From NCBI GenBank assembly GCA_963931575.1, contig OZ007029.1:310001-374000 (forward strand): a DNA stretch of 64,000 nucleotides, written 5' to 3'. The number at the start of each line of letters is the position of its first letter. Position 1 is the first letter of the stretch. The position numbers and the translations under genes were made by a program. The notes below the pieces were generated by a model. It did no database searches and was not told where the DNA came from. It was given only the letters and a program-made list of their open reading frames with translations. The DNA is from Gastranaerophilus sp944325835 (GTDB lineage: Bacteria > Cyanobacteriota > Vampirovibrionia > Gastranaerophilales > Gastranaerophilaceae). Below are positions 14,696 to 23,726 of the stretch, one piece after another.

Positions 14696-16222
14696 TCAGC
14701 CTCCGATGACGCTGGTTGCAAACACTTTACGTGCTTCTTCCCTGTCGTCAAAGTGGATGGTTTTGTCTTTCAGAATTTGATAATCTTCATGGCCTTTGCC
14801 GGCGATTACAACAACGTCATTGCTTTGTGCAATTGTTTTTAGAAGTGCAATGGCAGCGCCTCTGTCCTGTTCAACAATAACGTTTTCAGTGTTTACGGAT
14901 TTTAAGCCGGCAATGATGTCTGTGATTATCTGGTGCGGATCTTCGGAGCGCGGATTGTCGCTTGTGATAACGATTTTATCAGCGAGTGCCTGTGCAATTG
15001 CGCCCATTTTCGGGCGTTTTGTTGCATCTCTGTCGCCGCCGCAGCCAAAGAGGCAGATGAGTTTTGCGCCTTCCGGCGTGATTTCGCGTGCGGATTTCAG
15101 AACATTTTCCAGACCGTCAGGAGTGTGTGCGTAGTCAACAATTACAAGCGGTTTTTTTACGACGACTTCAAATCTTCCTGCAACGCCGTGAACACCTTCA
15201 AGCGCTTTTATTGCTGTTTCGATTGAAATCCCCATTGCAGAAGTCGCGGCAATTGAGGCAAGAACGTTATAAACACTGAACATTCCGTTCAAATTCAGGC
15301 TTACCTTGTATTCTTTATCATTAGCGGTGAGCGTAAATTCCGCACCGTTAAGCGAAAATTTTATGTCTTTTGCCATAAAATCAGCCTTGTTTTTGACACC
15401 GTAGGTGTATTTTCTTACAAAATTTGAGGTTGCATTCAAAAAGCGTGTTGCGTATTCATCGTCTGCGTTTATGACTGCGAACGGAATTTCAAGCGGTTCA
15501 AGTTCGTCTATGCTGTCAACGTTCGGGTAGATAGACTTTTCAAGGCTCTGGAAGAGCATAGCTTTAGCCGCAAAGTAGTTATCCATTGTTATGTGGTAAT
15601 CAAGGTGATCCTGTGTAAGGTTGGTGAGAACCGCGCCTTTGAAGCGGCAGCCGCCTACACGGTTTTGCTCAAGCGCGTGGGAACTGACTTCCATTACAAC
15701 GTTATCAATTTTTTCAACGTCTTTAATCATACGCAAAGTTGCCTGCAGTTCCGGAGCCTGCGGGGTTGTGTGTTTTGCATCGCGGTATTCGCCGGTTGAG
15801 GAAAGTTTGTAGCCTAAAGTTCCGATAAGTGCGCATTTTTGACCGTTTTCTTCAAGAATTTTCTGGATAAGGTGCGTAACCGTAGTTTTGCCGTTTGTAC
15901 CGGTAATGCCGATTAAGTTAAGAGATCTGGAAGGGCTTGAGTAGAAACGGTCTGCGATGTCAGCTATTCTGTGGCGGGTTGATGAAACTACCACCTGCGG
16001 AACTTTTATCGGAAGCTCGTGTTCTACAAGCAGAGCGACCGCGCCGGCATCAACCGCTTTTTGTGCATATTCGTGTCCGTCAGTGTGCTCGCCCACAAGG
16101 CAGATAAAAATATCACCTTTCTTTGTCGTGTTTGAATTGTAAGAAAGCCCTGTAATATCAACATCTTTGAAGTTAATAAGATCTTTATAGTCCAAATATT
16201 CAATTAACTCATCAAGTTTCAT
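14696..16222 (-). CDS. murE: UDP-MurNAc-L-Ala-D-Glu:meso-DAP ligase
   Basis: 508 residues; cytoplasmic peptidoglycan precursor ligase. Domains in order: N-terminal UDP-binding domain, central ATP-binding domain with GITGTNGKTTVTHLIQ (P-loop, ~residues 105-120), TTPQAPELQ, EVSSHALEQNRV and the carbamylated-Lys region, then the C-domain with FGCGGDRDATKRP and ITSDNPRSEDP. The DNPR motif is the one that selects meso-diaminopimelate, so this bacterium should have a DAP-type wall. SD AGGAGA precedes ATG 16222. It follows the PBP2/FtsI-like gene on the same strand and overlaps into nagA: a wall-synthesis operon. Confidence 0.97.
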   Translation of the reverse strand: MKLDELIEYLDYKDLINFKDVDITGLSYNSNTTKKGDIFICLVGEHTDGHEYAQKAVDAGAVALLVEHELPIKVPQVVVSSTRHRIADIADRFYSSPSRSLNLIGITGTNGKTTVTHLIQKILEENGQKCALIGTLGYKLSSTGEYRDAKHTTPQAPELQATLRMIKDVEKIDNVVMEVSSHALEQNRVGGCRFKGAVLTNLTQDHLDYHITMDNYFAAKAMLFQSLEKSIYPNVDSIDELEPLEIPFAVINADDEYATRFLNATSNFVRKYTYGVKNKADFMAKDIKFSLNGAEFTLTANDKEYKVSLNLNGMFSVYNVLASIAATSAMGISIETAIKALEGVHGVAGRFEVVVKKPLVIVDYAHTPDGLENVLKSAREITPEGAKLICLFGCGGDRDATKRPKMGAIAQALADKIVITSDNPRSEDPHQIITDIIAGLKSVNTENVIVEQDRGAAIALLKTIAQSNDVVVIAGKGHEDYQILKDKTIHFDDREEARKVFATSVIGG

Positions 16223-16261
16223 ATATAAAATCTCCTATTTCGGTTTACCGCGTGACGCGGG

Positions 16262-18061
16262 TTAAATTTTAACTTTATCAGGTTTTAAGTTGAGGATACG
16301 TGCACATTGGAGTGCGACTTCGTGCCAGACAGGTGCAGCAACGGTGTTGCCCCAAACCGGCCCGACTTTTGCACTGTCAATCATTACGTATATTACCACT
16401 TTCGGGTCTTCCGCAGGGAAGTAGCCGATTGTTGATGTGTATGAGAAATTTGTGTAGCCGACACCGTTTTCAACGGATTTGCTTGAAGTACCGGTTTTTG
16501 CGGCTACGTTAAATTTTTCAAGTTTAATATTTGATTTACCGTTGTTTACTGATTCGACAAGAAGGTCGGTAATAGTTTTGGCGGTTTGTTCGGAAACTAC
16601 AGGTGTTTCAAAAACTTTAGCGGCTTTTTCTTCTTCGCTGTATTTGATAACGTGCGGGGTTACTCTGACACCTTTATTTGCGAGCGCTGCGACCGCAGAA
16701 ACCATTTGAATTGCCGTAACTGACGCCCCGTATCCGTAACCCATTGTGACACGGCGGCTTTCATCCCAGCGTTTCGCAGCAGGAAGAAGTCCGACGGATT
16801 CACCCGGGAGGTCTATGCCTGTTCTTGAGCCGAAACCGAATTTTGTAAGCATATCGTAAAATTCTTCTCTCGGCATCATCAGTGAAATTTTTGCAGAACC
16901 GATGTTGCTTGAATGTTCAAACAGGTATGCCAGCGAAATCATACCCGGATTAGGATGTGTCCGGTAATCGTAGTTTTTGATTTCGCGGCGTCCGACCATC
17001 ATTTTGCCGGTGTCATTAATTTTTGTGTATTTATTAATCTTACCGAGTTCCATTGCGCTTGCAACGGTAATTATTTTAAACGTTGACCCCGGCGGAAATA
17101 CGTCTGTTAACATCCAGTTTCTGAGCTGGTTTTGTTTATATGTTTTGTAATGATTCGGATCGAATGTCGGATACGCTGCCATAGCAAGGATTTCACCGTT
17201 TTTAGGGTTCATAACTATGACAGTTCCGCGCAATGCTTCTTTTTCGCGAACCATTTTTTCAAGTTCTTTTTCGCAAACGTGCTGAATTGCCGCGTTGATT
17301 GTCAGGGTAACATCTTCACCTTTTTGTTTGGTCGTTGCAGCAACCGCGTCTGTTGAAAAATCATAAATTATATTGCCGTCAGGTGTACGTTTGAAGGAAA
17401 ACGGATTGGCTACATGTTCAAGTTTATCTTTTGCCGTGTATTCGACACCGTTTGAAATCTCCGCATCTGCATTATAGTAACCCAGAACATGCGCGGCAAG
17501 AGTACCTTGAGGATATTCTCTTACATTCTTTTTCCCGAGGCTGATTTCGCGAAGCTGCAGCTTTGCAATTTCTTTGGCTGTCGCTCTGTCAACATCTTTC
17601 GCAAGAGTGATTACAGGAATATCGCTTTTCAGCTTTTTGAGTAATTTTTCTTTAGGTATTTTTAGAACCGGTGCAAGAATTTTTGCGAGTTCCTCCGGTT
17701 CGTGCACATAATCGCGCGGGTGCGCGTAAACATCAGAATAGATTTTATCAGTAGCGAGTTTTGTGCCGTTTCTATCGAAAATATCGCCGCGCATTGTGAA
17801 AAGCCGTCCCGCACGCTGCAAGCTTGCCTTAGCTCGGTAATGGCGGACGTCGATGACCTGTATCAGGAATAGATAAATAATGAAAATCCCCACACCTGCA
17901 AGTAATACGGTAAATATTACAGAAAGCCTTGTCTGAAAAGATTTTAAACGCTTTTCTTCTTTACTGAGGGCTCGTTCATCCTTTTTTGCCCTTGAAGCTT
18001 CCTTTCTTATTTGTTCAACTCTTTCCATTCTGCGTCTGTACGCATCATCCTGATTATTCAA
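16262..18061 (-). CDS. ftsI: Penicillin-binding protein, FtsI/PBP2-type transpeptidase
   Basis: 599 residues. A short basic cytoplasmic N-terminus (~50 residues, Arg/Lys/Glu rich), one membrane anchor (VIFTVLLAGVGIFIIYLFLI, ~48-68), a PBP dimer domain beginning at RAGRLFTMRGDIFDRNGTKLAT, and a transpeptidase domain with PGSTFKI (SxxK), SSN (in EHSSNIG) and KTGTSS (KTG). Cross-links septal or lateral peptidoglycan in the periplasm. No PASTA repeats. Position before murE, as in division/wall clusters, favours FtsI (PBP3). The start codon is TTG at 18061 after a weak SD (GGAG at 11 bp); an internal ATG at 18028 is the alternative. Confidence 0.93.
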   Translation of the reverse strand: MNNQDDAYRRRMERVEQIRKEASRAKKDERALSKEEKRLKSFQTRLSVIFTVLLAGVGIFIIYLFLIQVIDVRHYRAKASLQRAGRLFTMRGDIFDRNGTKLATDKIYSDVYAHPRDYVHEPEELAKILAPVLKIPKEKLLKKLKSDIPVITLAKDVDRATAKEIAKLQLREISLGKKNVREYPQGTLAAHVLGYYNADAEISNGVEYTAKDKLEHVANPFSFKRTPDGNIIYDFSTDAVAATTKQKGEDVTLTINAAIQHVCEKELEKMVREKEALRGTVIVMNPKNGEILAMAAYPTFDPNHYKTYKQNQLRNWMLTDVFPPGSTFKIITVASAMELGKINKYTKINDTGKMMVGRREIKNYDYRTHPNPGMISLAYLFEHSSNIGSAKISLMMPREEFYDMLTKFGFGSRTGIDLPGESVGLLPAAKRWDESRRVTMGYGYGASVTAIQMVSAVAALANKGVRVTPHVIKYSEEEKAAKVFETPVVSEQTAKTITDLLVESVNNGKSNIKLEKFNVAAKTGTSSKSVENGVGYTNFSYTSTIGYFPAEDPKVVIYVMIDSAKVGPVWGNTVAAPVWHEVALQCARILNLKPDKVKI

Positions 18062-18148
18062 CTTATCTTTACTCCGAAAATCCCTAACTGTATCTATTTT
18101 AACATATCAAGCCTGTTTGTTTGCAATTATTAAATAAGATTAAGAATT

Positions 18149-18176
18149 TTGTCATCATATTTTAATAAACTATAAT
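18149..18176 (+). promoter_or_regulatory. Promoter of the amidase gene
   Basis: TTGTCA (18149-18154), 16-bp spacer, TATAAT (18171-18176). Predicted +1 is 18183, only 2 nt before ATG 18185, and no SD is present. Confidence 0.6.
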
Positions 18177-18184
18177 TTTATATT

Positions 18185-19579
18185 ATGAGATACCTGTTGT
18201 TAATAGTTATATTATTTAGTACAGCCCTGAACGCGTTGGCGTTGGATGTTGTTTATCCGAAAAAAGATAAGGTTTCAATAAAGTGTAAGACCACATTTTT
18301 TGTCGGCTCAGCTGATACCAAATCACCGCTTACAATCAACGGGGTGAAAGTTCCTGTTCATAAATCCGGCGGGTTCGCGCATTTTGTACAGTTAAAACCG
18401 GGCGAAAATACTTTTACCCTGAAATCTAACGGTGAAGTTCTGGTTTATAAAGTAAATTCAACGTGGCGTCCTGCGCCGCCTCCTTCCAAGGATAAAAAGC
18501 CTTCCCCGCAGGTTAAGGTTTTTGCAACCCCGCGTCTGGTTTACACCGCGGATGATAAAACTCCAATCAGAACCACTCCGGTTTCTGCCGGCATTAACAG
18601 AATCGTTCATTTGCAAAAAGGCGTACCTTTGTATATTGACGGCGAACTTGGCAGGTTTTACCGCGTAACACTTTCCAGCACTGAAAAATACTGGGTTGCG
18701 AAAAATAGCGTTAAAGCCGATCCGCAGGCTAAAGGCGGTAAGTCTGCAATAATTTCAAAAGCTTTTAAAGATACTGGTAAATATCTTGTCTATACATTTA
18801 ATTTAAGCAACAAAACGCCTTATATCCTGAAAGAAAACAGTGATGATGATTTCAAAAACGGTTTGGGCTTGAATTTTTACAATATGGTTGTCAGGCCGGA
18901 TACCCCTTATGAACTTTATTTCCCTCTTCAACACCAGCTTTTTGGCTACAGTGCAGAATTTAAAGATGAACAGTTTATTCTGACAATTCGCAAAATGCCG
19001 GAGATTTCACCTGAAAATCCGCTGAAAAATATTACAATAACAGTTGATGCAGGGCACGGCGGAAGTGAAAAGGGGGCAATAGGCTGTCTTGGCGACTATG
19101 AAAAAGATATTACGCTGGATGTTGCGTTAAAGCTTCAAAAAGAACTCGGGCGGCAGGGCGCAATAGTTGTGATGACACGTGATTCTGACGAAAAAGTTCC
19201 GCTCAAAAAACGTGTTGAAATTACAAATGAAAGTGACTCAAGCATTTTTGTAAGTATACACGGTAACGCGCTTCCGGACAATTTAAATCCGCTGGAACAC
19301 CGCGGCACAAGCGTTTTTTACTATTATCCTCAGGCAAAAGGGCTTGCCCTTTCAATCCTGAACGCTATAAATGCCGGTGCGGGTACAAAAAATGACGGAG
19401 TCCGGCAGGGAAGTCTTGCCGTAGTCCGAAACACGAATGCTCTCAGCGTTTTGATTGAACTCGCATACCTTATTAACCCTGAGGATAATGCGCTCCTTGT
19501 AAATGATAAATTCCGTGAAAAATGTGCAAAAGCAATTGCGCAGGGAATTTCTGATTATCTGAAAAGTCTGGTTCAGTAA
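18185..19579 (+). CDS. N-acetylmuramoyl-L-alanine amidase (Amidase_3)
   Basis: 464 residues with a signal peptide (MRYLLLIVILFSTALNALAL). The N-terminal ~260 residues form beta-rich, probably wall-binding domains (AMIN- or SH3-like). The C-terminal Amidase_3 domain has its zinc ligands: ITVDAGHGGSEKGAIG (His), the Glu in DYEKDITLDVA, and FVSIHGNALPDN (second His), plus the catalytic Glu in SVLIELAYLINPED. It cleaves the amide between MurNAc and peptide in the periplasm, usually at division or during wall turnover. The gene is divergent from the PBP gene. The transcript appears nearly leaderless. Confidence 0.94.
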   Translation: MRYLLLIVILFSTALNALALDVVYPKKDKVSIKCKTTFFVGSADTKSPLTINGVKVPVHKSGGFAHFVQLKPGENTFTLKSNGEVLVYKVNSTWRPAPPPSKDKKPSPQVKVFATPRLVYTADDKTPIRTTPVSAGINRIVHLQKGVPLYIDGELGRFYRVTLSSTEKYWVAKNSVKADPQAKGGKSAIISKAFKDTGKYLVYTFNLSNKTPYILKENSDDDFKNGLGLNFYNMVVRPDTPYELYFPLQHQLFGYSAEFKDEQFILTIRKMPEISPENPLKNITITVDAGHGGSEKGAIGCLGDYEKDITLDVALKLQKELGRQGAIVVMTRDSDEKVPLKKRVEITNESDSSIFVSIHGNALPDNLNPLEHRGTSVFYYYPQAKGLALSILNAINAGAGTKNDGVRQGSLAVVRNTNALSVLIELAYLINPEDNALLVNDKFREKCAKAIAQGISDYLKSLVQ

Positions 19580-19616
19580 TTTTGTGTTATAATAAATTCA
19601 CGAAAGGGGATTTTTT

Positions 19617-20000
19617 ATGAAGTTTTTACACACGATGATTAGAGTTAAAGACGTTGATAAATCAATGGATTTTTATACAAAAGTTTTGAATATGAAGTTT
19701 GATCACAAAAAAAGACTTGATGACTGCTGGCTGTATTTTTTGACAGATGAAGATAATACCTGCCAGATTGAACTTACACAAAACGATGAAACTCCTGAAA
19801 ACGGTTATGAAAACGGAACTTGCTTCGGACATTTTGCATTTGCCGTTGAGTCGCTGGAAGAATTTACAAAAAAACTTCACGATGCGGGATATGAGTATCT
19901 ATATGAGCCGTTTGATTTGAATGGCAAAGGGTCTAAAATTGCATTCGTTAAAGACCCTGACGGTAATGAGATTGAATTAATTGAAAGGGTTCAATGGTAA
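19617..20000 (+). CDS. gloA: Glyoxalase I-like protein
   Basis: 127 residues, a single glyoxalase/VOC domain in the usual two beta-alpha-beta-beta-beta halves. Metal positions are His in FLHTMIRV, Glu in QIELTQ, His in FGHFAFAV and Glu in EIELIER, as in lactoylglutathione lyase. Converts the methylglutathione hemithioacetal in methylglyoxal detoxification. SD GAAAGGGGA stands before the ATG. The stop overlaps the glmU start region, so translation is coupled. Confidence 0.88.
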   Translation: MKFLHTMIRVKDVDKSMDFYTKVLNMKFDHKKRLDDCWLYFLTDEDNTCQIELTQNDETPENGYENGTCFGHFAFAVESLEEFTKKLHDAGYEYLYEPFDLNGKGSKIAFVKDPDGNEIELIERVQW

Positions 20001-21268
20001 TGGAAATAAAATCAGTTATACTGGCTGCCGGCAAGGGTACAAGAATGAAATCCGAAACGCCAAAGGTTTTACATAAGATTTTTGATAAAACTCTTCTGGG
20101 TTACGTTCTTGATAGTGTGAAAAGTTTTTCAAATGAGGCGTTTGTTATTGTCGGGCACAAGGCAGAAGTTGTAACAGAATTCGTTAATAAAAATTACTCT
20201 TTTGCAAAAACAGTTCTGCAAACCCCGCAGCTGGGCACAGGACATGCTGTTTCTATGGTTTGCCCGCAGCTTGAAAATTTTGACGGACTTGTTTTGATAT
20301 TGTGCGGTGACACTCCGCTTGTGCGCGAAAAAACATTGAAAAAGTTTGTTGATGAACATATTGCCTCCGGCGCTGACCTTAGTGTTATGAGTACGATTTT
20401 TGAAAATCCGGCAAATTACGGACGAATAATCCGCCGCGCTAATGGCGCTCTTGAAAAAATAGTTGAAGAAAAAGATGCAACTGATACAGAAAAAGCGGTT
20501 AAAGAAATTAACGCCGGAATATATTGTATGAACTGGGCAAAAATAAAACCGGCATTTTCACAGTTGACCTCCTCTAACGCTCAGGGTGAATATTATCTGA
20601 CTGATATCATTGAATGGGCAAACCTTCAGGGGCTTTCTGTTCAGGCAAGCGTGCTTGAAGATAGCGATGAAATTTACGGCATCAATTCGCGTGAAAATCT
20701 TGCTATAGCAACACGTCTTATGAACCAGCGAAAACTTCATGAACTTATGGCAAATGGAGTTACAATTGTTGATCCTGCCTCAACATGGATTAGTCAAGAT
20801 ACCGAAATTGGTGCGGATACGATTGTTTTCCCGGGGACTTATATTGAAGGCTCAAACAATAAAATCGGAAAAAATTGTAAAATCGGGCCGTTCGCACACC
20901 TTCGCGGTGATGTCGAAATCGCAGATAACGTTAAAATAGGTAATTTTGTCGAGGTTAAGAAGTCTAAAATCGGCGAACATACAAATGCCTGCCACCTTAC
21001 CTATATCGGTGACAGCGAACTCGGCGCAAATATTAATATCGGAGCAGGAACAATTACTGCAAACTATAATCCGCTTACGAAAGTTAAGAGTAAAACCGTA
21101 TTAAAAGATAATGTGAAAATCGGCTCAAATACGGTGCTTGTGGCGCCGGTTACAGTTGAAGAAGGCGCAAATGTCGGAGCCGGCAGTGTTATAACCAAAA
21201 ATGTTCCGGCGCGTGCGCTGGCTTTGACCCGCGGTGTTTTGAAAGTCATTGAAGGCTGGGTAAAATAA
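19994..21268 (+). CDS. glmU: Bifunctional GlmU (UDP-GlcNAc pyrophosphorylase / GlcN-1-P acetyltransferase)
   Basis: 424 residues, slightly shorter than the E. coli enzyme. N-terminal Rossmann uridyltransferase with ILAAGKGTRMKS (residues ~9-20), TPQLGTGHAV and LCGDTPL. C-terminal left-handed beta-helix of hexapeptide repeats (IGKNCKIGPFAHLRGDVEI and following) with HLTYIGDSELG and NIGAGTITANY of the acetyltransferase site. Makes UDP-GlcNAc for murA and cell-wall synthesis. The first ATG at 19994 overlaps the gloA stop; a second ATG 6 bp later is equally possible. Confidence 0.95.
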   Translation: MVMEIKSVILAAGKGTRMKSETPKVLHKIFDKTLLGYVLDSVKSFSNEAFVIVGHKAEVVTEFVNKNYSFAKTVLQTPQLGTGHAVSMVCPQLENFDGLVLILCGDTPLVREKTLKKFVDEHIASGADLSVMSTIFENPANYGRIIRRANGALEKIVEEKDATDTEKAVKEINAGIYCMNWAKIKPAFSQLTSSNAQGEYYLTDIIEWANLQGLSVQASVLEDSDEIYGINSRENLAIATRLMNQRKLHELMANGVTIVDPASTWISQDTEIGADTIVFPGTYIEGSNNKIGKNCKIGPFAHLRGDVEIADNVKIGNFVEVKKSKIGEHTNACHLTYIGDSELGANINIGAGTITANYNPLTKVKSKTVLKDNVKIGSNTVLVAPVTVEEGANVGAGSVITKNVPARALALTRGVLKVIEGWVK

Positions 21269-21269
21269 A

Positions 21270-21296
21270 AGCGGGTGAAAACCCGCTTAAAAATTT
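21270..21296 (+). terminator. Terminator after glmU
   Basis: GCGGGTGAAAACCCGC hairpin 2 bp after the glmU stop, followed by an A/T-rich tract with a run of T. Confidence 0.65.
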
Positions 21297-21365
21297 TGTG
21301 TGTGAGTAAAATTAGAAAAGTTTGTCGGATTGTTTACCGTGAGAGCTAAAGCCTCCGGTGTTCAA

Positions 21366-21776
21366 TTAAAACGCTGTTTCGTCTGCCAGCAAATCCATTA
21401 CTTTTGAATCAGCAAATAACATTTCCACGTGTTTTTCTGTTTCAAAAGGTGCAATCTGCGCAATTGACGCTTTTGTAGAACCCGCGATTCTTTCGTATTC
21501 TGCGGCGGTCGGAAGTCTGTGAGAAATTCCTGCCATTGCATATAATTCTCTCAAATCCGCTGCGGTTTCGCTGTCGAGCTGACTGCTTCTTGCAAACATA
21601 TTCACAGCAACTGAATACATTCCGGACGTCAGAAGTTCGTCGCCGAGTTCTTTAAATTCCGCTTTTTCTTCTACTACAGCCTTTTCTACTTTTCCCTCTG
21701 CAATTTCTTTTTTCGCAATTTCTTTTGTAAAATAATAGTTCCCTTTGTTTTCATAATTTCCGTTTACGCTGACCAT
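21366..21776 (-). CDS. Hypothetical protein (136 aa)
   Basis: Starts MVSVNGNYENKGNYYF with SD AAAGGAGGCC before the ATG. Mostly helical: a Lys/Glu-rich stretch (~20-45), then a TPR-like helix pair (LGDELLTSGMYSVAVNMFARSSQL), then DLRELYAMAGISHRLP. No signal peptide. Not recognised. The short polar leader resembles those of other unknown proteins in this window (MSVNG at 50726). Confidence 0.65.
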   Translation of the reverse strand: MVSVNGNYENKGNYYFTKEIAKKEIAEGKVEKAVVEEKAEFKELGDELLTSGMYSVAVNMFARSSQLDSETAADLRELYAMAGISHRLPTAAEYERIAGSTKASIAQIAPFETEKHVEMLFADSKVMDLLADETAF

Positions 21777-21898
21777 AATTGGCCTCCTTTTCTAATTTTT
21801 TACTTTACTCACATTTTATCTGTCGGTGTTTTAGATTGGAAACTTTAATATTTTTTGTTTATTTGTTACAAATTTTAACAAATATTCTCTAAAAGCGC

Positions 21899-21927
21899 TT
21901 TACAAGCCGTTTTCTTTATGCTGTAAT
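21899..21927 (+). promoter_or_regulatory. Promoter of rpsP
   Basis: TTTACA (21899-21904), 17-bp spacer, TGTAAT (21922-21927) with an extended -10 TG. Predicted +1 near 21934, leaving a 128-nt leader. Confidence 0.6.
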
Positions 21928-21933
21928 TATCTT

Positions 21934-22061
21934 GGAAATATCCTGTTTCCTCACAGGATGCTTCAAGCGAATCCGGCAAGCGGCGGTCGGAGTTGCGAAA
22001 CTATCAGCCCTGACTTTGTGTCAGGTTCAGGAACTTAAAACTTAAAGAAGGAATTTTAAAT
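21934..22061 (+). ncRNA. Structured 5' leader of rpsP (unassigned)
   Basis: The leader has a perfect hairpin ATCCTGT-TTCCTC-ACAGGAT near its 5' end, a GC-rich middle (AAGCGGCGGTCGGAGTTGCG), and a second hairpin CCTGAC-TTTGT-GTCAGG before the SD region. It stands out as GC rich against AT-rich surroundings. It does not match riboswitch or SRP RNA signatures I know. It may be an autogenous S16 control site or another regulatory leader. Confidence 0.45.
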
Positions 22062-22439
22062 ATGTTAAAAATAAGATTAAAAAGATTAGGCGCTAAAAAG
22101 AACCCTACTTACAGAATTATCGTTATTAATTCAACTACAAAACGTGAAGGCAGACCGGTTCAGGAACTCGGACACTACAACCCTAAAACTAAAGTTATGG
22201 CACTGGATCTTGCATCTGCTCAGGATTGGGTTAAAAAAGGCGCACAACCTACAGATACAGTTAAATACTTAATGGCTAACTGCAATCCGGACGGTACTTT
22301 GAACTACAAAAAGAAAGAAACCGTAAAATTATCTAAAAAAGCTCTGGCTAAGAAAGAAGCAGAAGAAAAAGCTGCTGCTGAAGCTGCAGCTAAGGCTGCT
22401 GAAGAAGAAACTGCGTCAGCAGAAACTGTTGAAGCTTAG
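22062..22439 (+). CDS. rpsP: 30S ribosomal protein S16
   Basis: 125 residues. The S16 core is unmistakable: MLKIRLKRLGAKKNPTYRII, then REGRPVQELGHYNPKT and the VKYLMANC region. After residue ~85 there is a Lys/Ala/Glu tail (KKALAKKEAEEKAAAEAAAKAAEEETASAETVEA, split here by its Ala runs), longer than in E. coli S16 (82 residues) but common in other phyla. SD AAGAAGGAA precedes the ATG. The gene is monocistronic here, with its own promoter, leader and terminator; the usual rimM-trmD-rplS partners are absent. Confidence 0.96.
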   Translation: MLKIRLKRLGAKKNPTYRIIVINSTTKREGRPVQELGHYNPKTKVMALDLASAQDWVKKGAQPTDTVKYLMANCNPDGTLNYKKKETVKLSKKALAKKEAEEKAAAEAAAKAAEEETASAETVEA

Positions 22440-22465
22440 TTTGAATATACAATTTTCAAAAAAAG

Positions 22466-22495
22466 AAGTCCGGCTTTGTGGTCGGACTCTTTTTG
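22466..22495 (+). terminator. Terminator of rpsP
   Basis: AGTCCG/CGGACT stem followed by CTTTTT, 27 bp after the stop. Confidence 0.75.
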
Positions 22496-22574
22496 TTGCC
22501 GTGCAAATATCATGAGTGTGATTTTCGTATTTATACAGGATGTAGAAACGGATTTTTCGGGGTAAAATTGCCTT

Positions 22575-23678
22575 ATGAAGCTAAAAGGTATAATATTTAT
22601 CATAGTTTTATTTTTTGCCGTTCTGGGCGTAAAGTATCTTTTTCCGGAATTTGTTGATCATCAGGTGAATAAGGTTCGCGGAATGTATCTCGTGCATAAA
22701 GGCGACAAGGCGCTTGAACTTCGTAAATGGCAAAAGGCAATTGATTATTATAAACAGGGCTTGTCGCTTTATCCGGAACACTATAGTGCATGGCATAATC
22801 TGGGAAGTATATATGTTCTGTATGAAGATTATGACGCGGCGCTGGATGCATATTCCGAGGCGATTAAATATAATCCGAAATTTATTGTGGCGCGTATGAA
22901 CTACGGGATTGTTTCGGCAGAGAAACTAGGCGATTTTGACGCTGCGATTAATCAGTATGATGAGATTATAAAGACGAAACGCAGGCTGCTGAATATTCCG
23001 TGGGTTTTTGATAACAAGAAAAGCACGAAAGTTAATAAGGGTTACGCTTTTTATAACAAAGGCGTTGCGTATAAGCAAAAGTCACTTTTTACGGACAAAG
23101 ACGATTATATTTTGCGTAAAAGGTATTTAATGGACGCGCTGGAAGCGTATAAATCTGCCGTGAAAATTCTGAAAAAGAATTATGAGGCACAATACAATCT
23201 TGCTTTGACAAATCACCTTCTCGGCAACACACGTGAAGCAGGATTTGGCTACTGTAAAGCAATAGCGCTTTCTCCTATGAGTTATGAGGCGCATTATAAC
23301 CTTGCGATTTTGCTGAAAAATCTTAATCATTATCAGGAAGCCCGTGAGGAACTACAGAAGGCGGCAGAATTGATTATGTACAGTGACGGATTTTCTAACC
23401 GTCAAAGTTATATTTTTGATATTCTGGCTGAGGTTTCGCGCACTGTTTATGAGTATGATAAAGAAAATCCGCTGGTCGAGCACCTTTCTGATTCAAAACC
23501 AGATCCTGAAACTCTAAAGATTACATACGTTAACGGGAAAATGGTTTATTCCGAAGAGCTTGATAAAGCTATATTAAAGAATTTTTCTACCTGCAAGGCG
23601 TTTAAAATATTTAAGACTGAACTCGAAGATGATGAAGATGATTTAGTTTTCAGAAAAAAAGTTTCACTGCCGCGATAG
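22575..23678 (+). CDS. Membrane-anchored TPR protein
   Basis: 367 residues. An N-terminal hydrophobic segment (GIIFIIVLFFAVLGVKYLF) serves as an uncleaved anchor or signal. Then come TPR units (LHKG/GDKALELRKWQKAIDYYKQGL, YSAWHNLGSIYVLYEDYDAALDAY, EAHYNLAILLKNLNHYQEAREEL), and the C-terminal ~80 residues are acidic. It would act as a periplasmic-side scaffold. No SD; the -10 hexamer TAAAAT ends 6 bp before the ATG, so it may be translated leaderless. The neighbours give no clue to a partner. Confidence 0.85.
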   Translation: MKLKGIIFIIVLFFAVLGVKYLFPEFVDHQVNKVRGMYLVHKGDKALELRKWQKAIDYYKQGLSLYPEHYSAWHNLGSIYVLYEDYDAALDAYSEAIKYNPKFIVARMNYGIVSAEKLGDFDAAINQYDEIIKTKRRLLNIPWVFDNKKSTKVNKGYAFYNKGVAYKQKSLFTDKDDYILRKRYLMDALEAYKSAVKILKKNYEAQYNLALTNHLLGNTREAGFGYCKAIALSPMSYEAHYNLAILLKNLNHYQEAREELQKAAELIMYSDGFSNRQSYIFDILAEVSRTVYEYDKENPLVEHLSDSKPDPETLKITYVNGKMVYSEELDKAILKNFSTCKAFKIFKTELEDDEDDLVFRKKVSLPR

Positions 23679-23691
23679 GAAAAATGAGAAT

Positions 23692-23726
23692 AAAAAAGCC
23701 GGATTTTTTAAATCCGGCTTTTTTAT
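23692..23726. terminator. Bidirectional terminator
   Basis: AAAAAAGCCGGATTT-TTTA-AATCCGGCTTTTTT between convergent genes; T-runs follow the stem on both strands. Confidence 0.9.

Noticed and set aside
21934..22061. SRP (4.5S) RNA or a known riboswitch in the rpsP leader
   Set aside because: The conserved SRP loop (GGTCAGG…GGAAGCAGCC) and known aptamer cores are absent.
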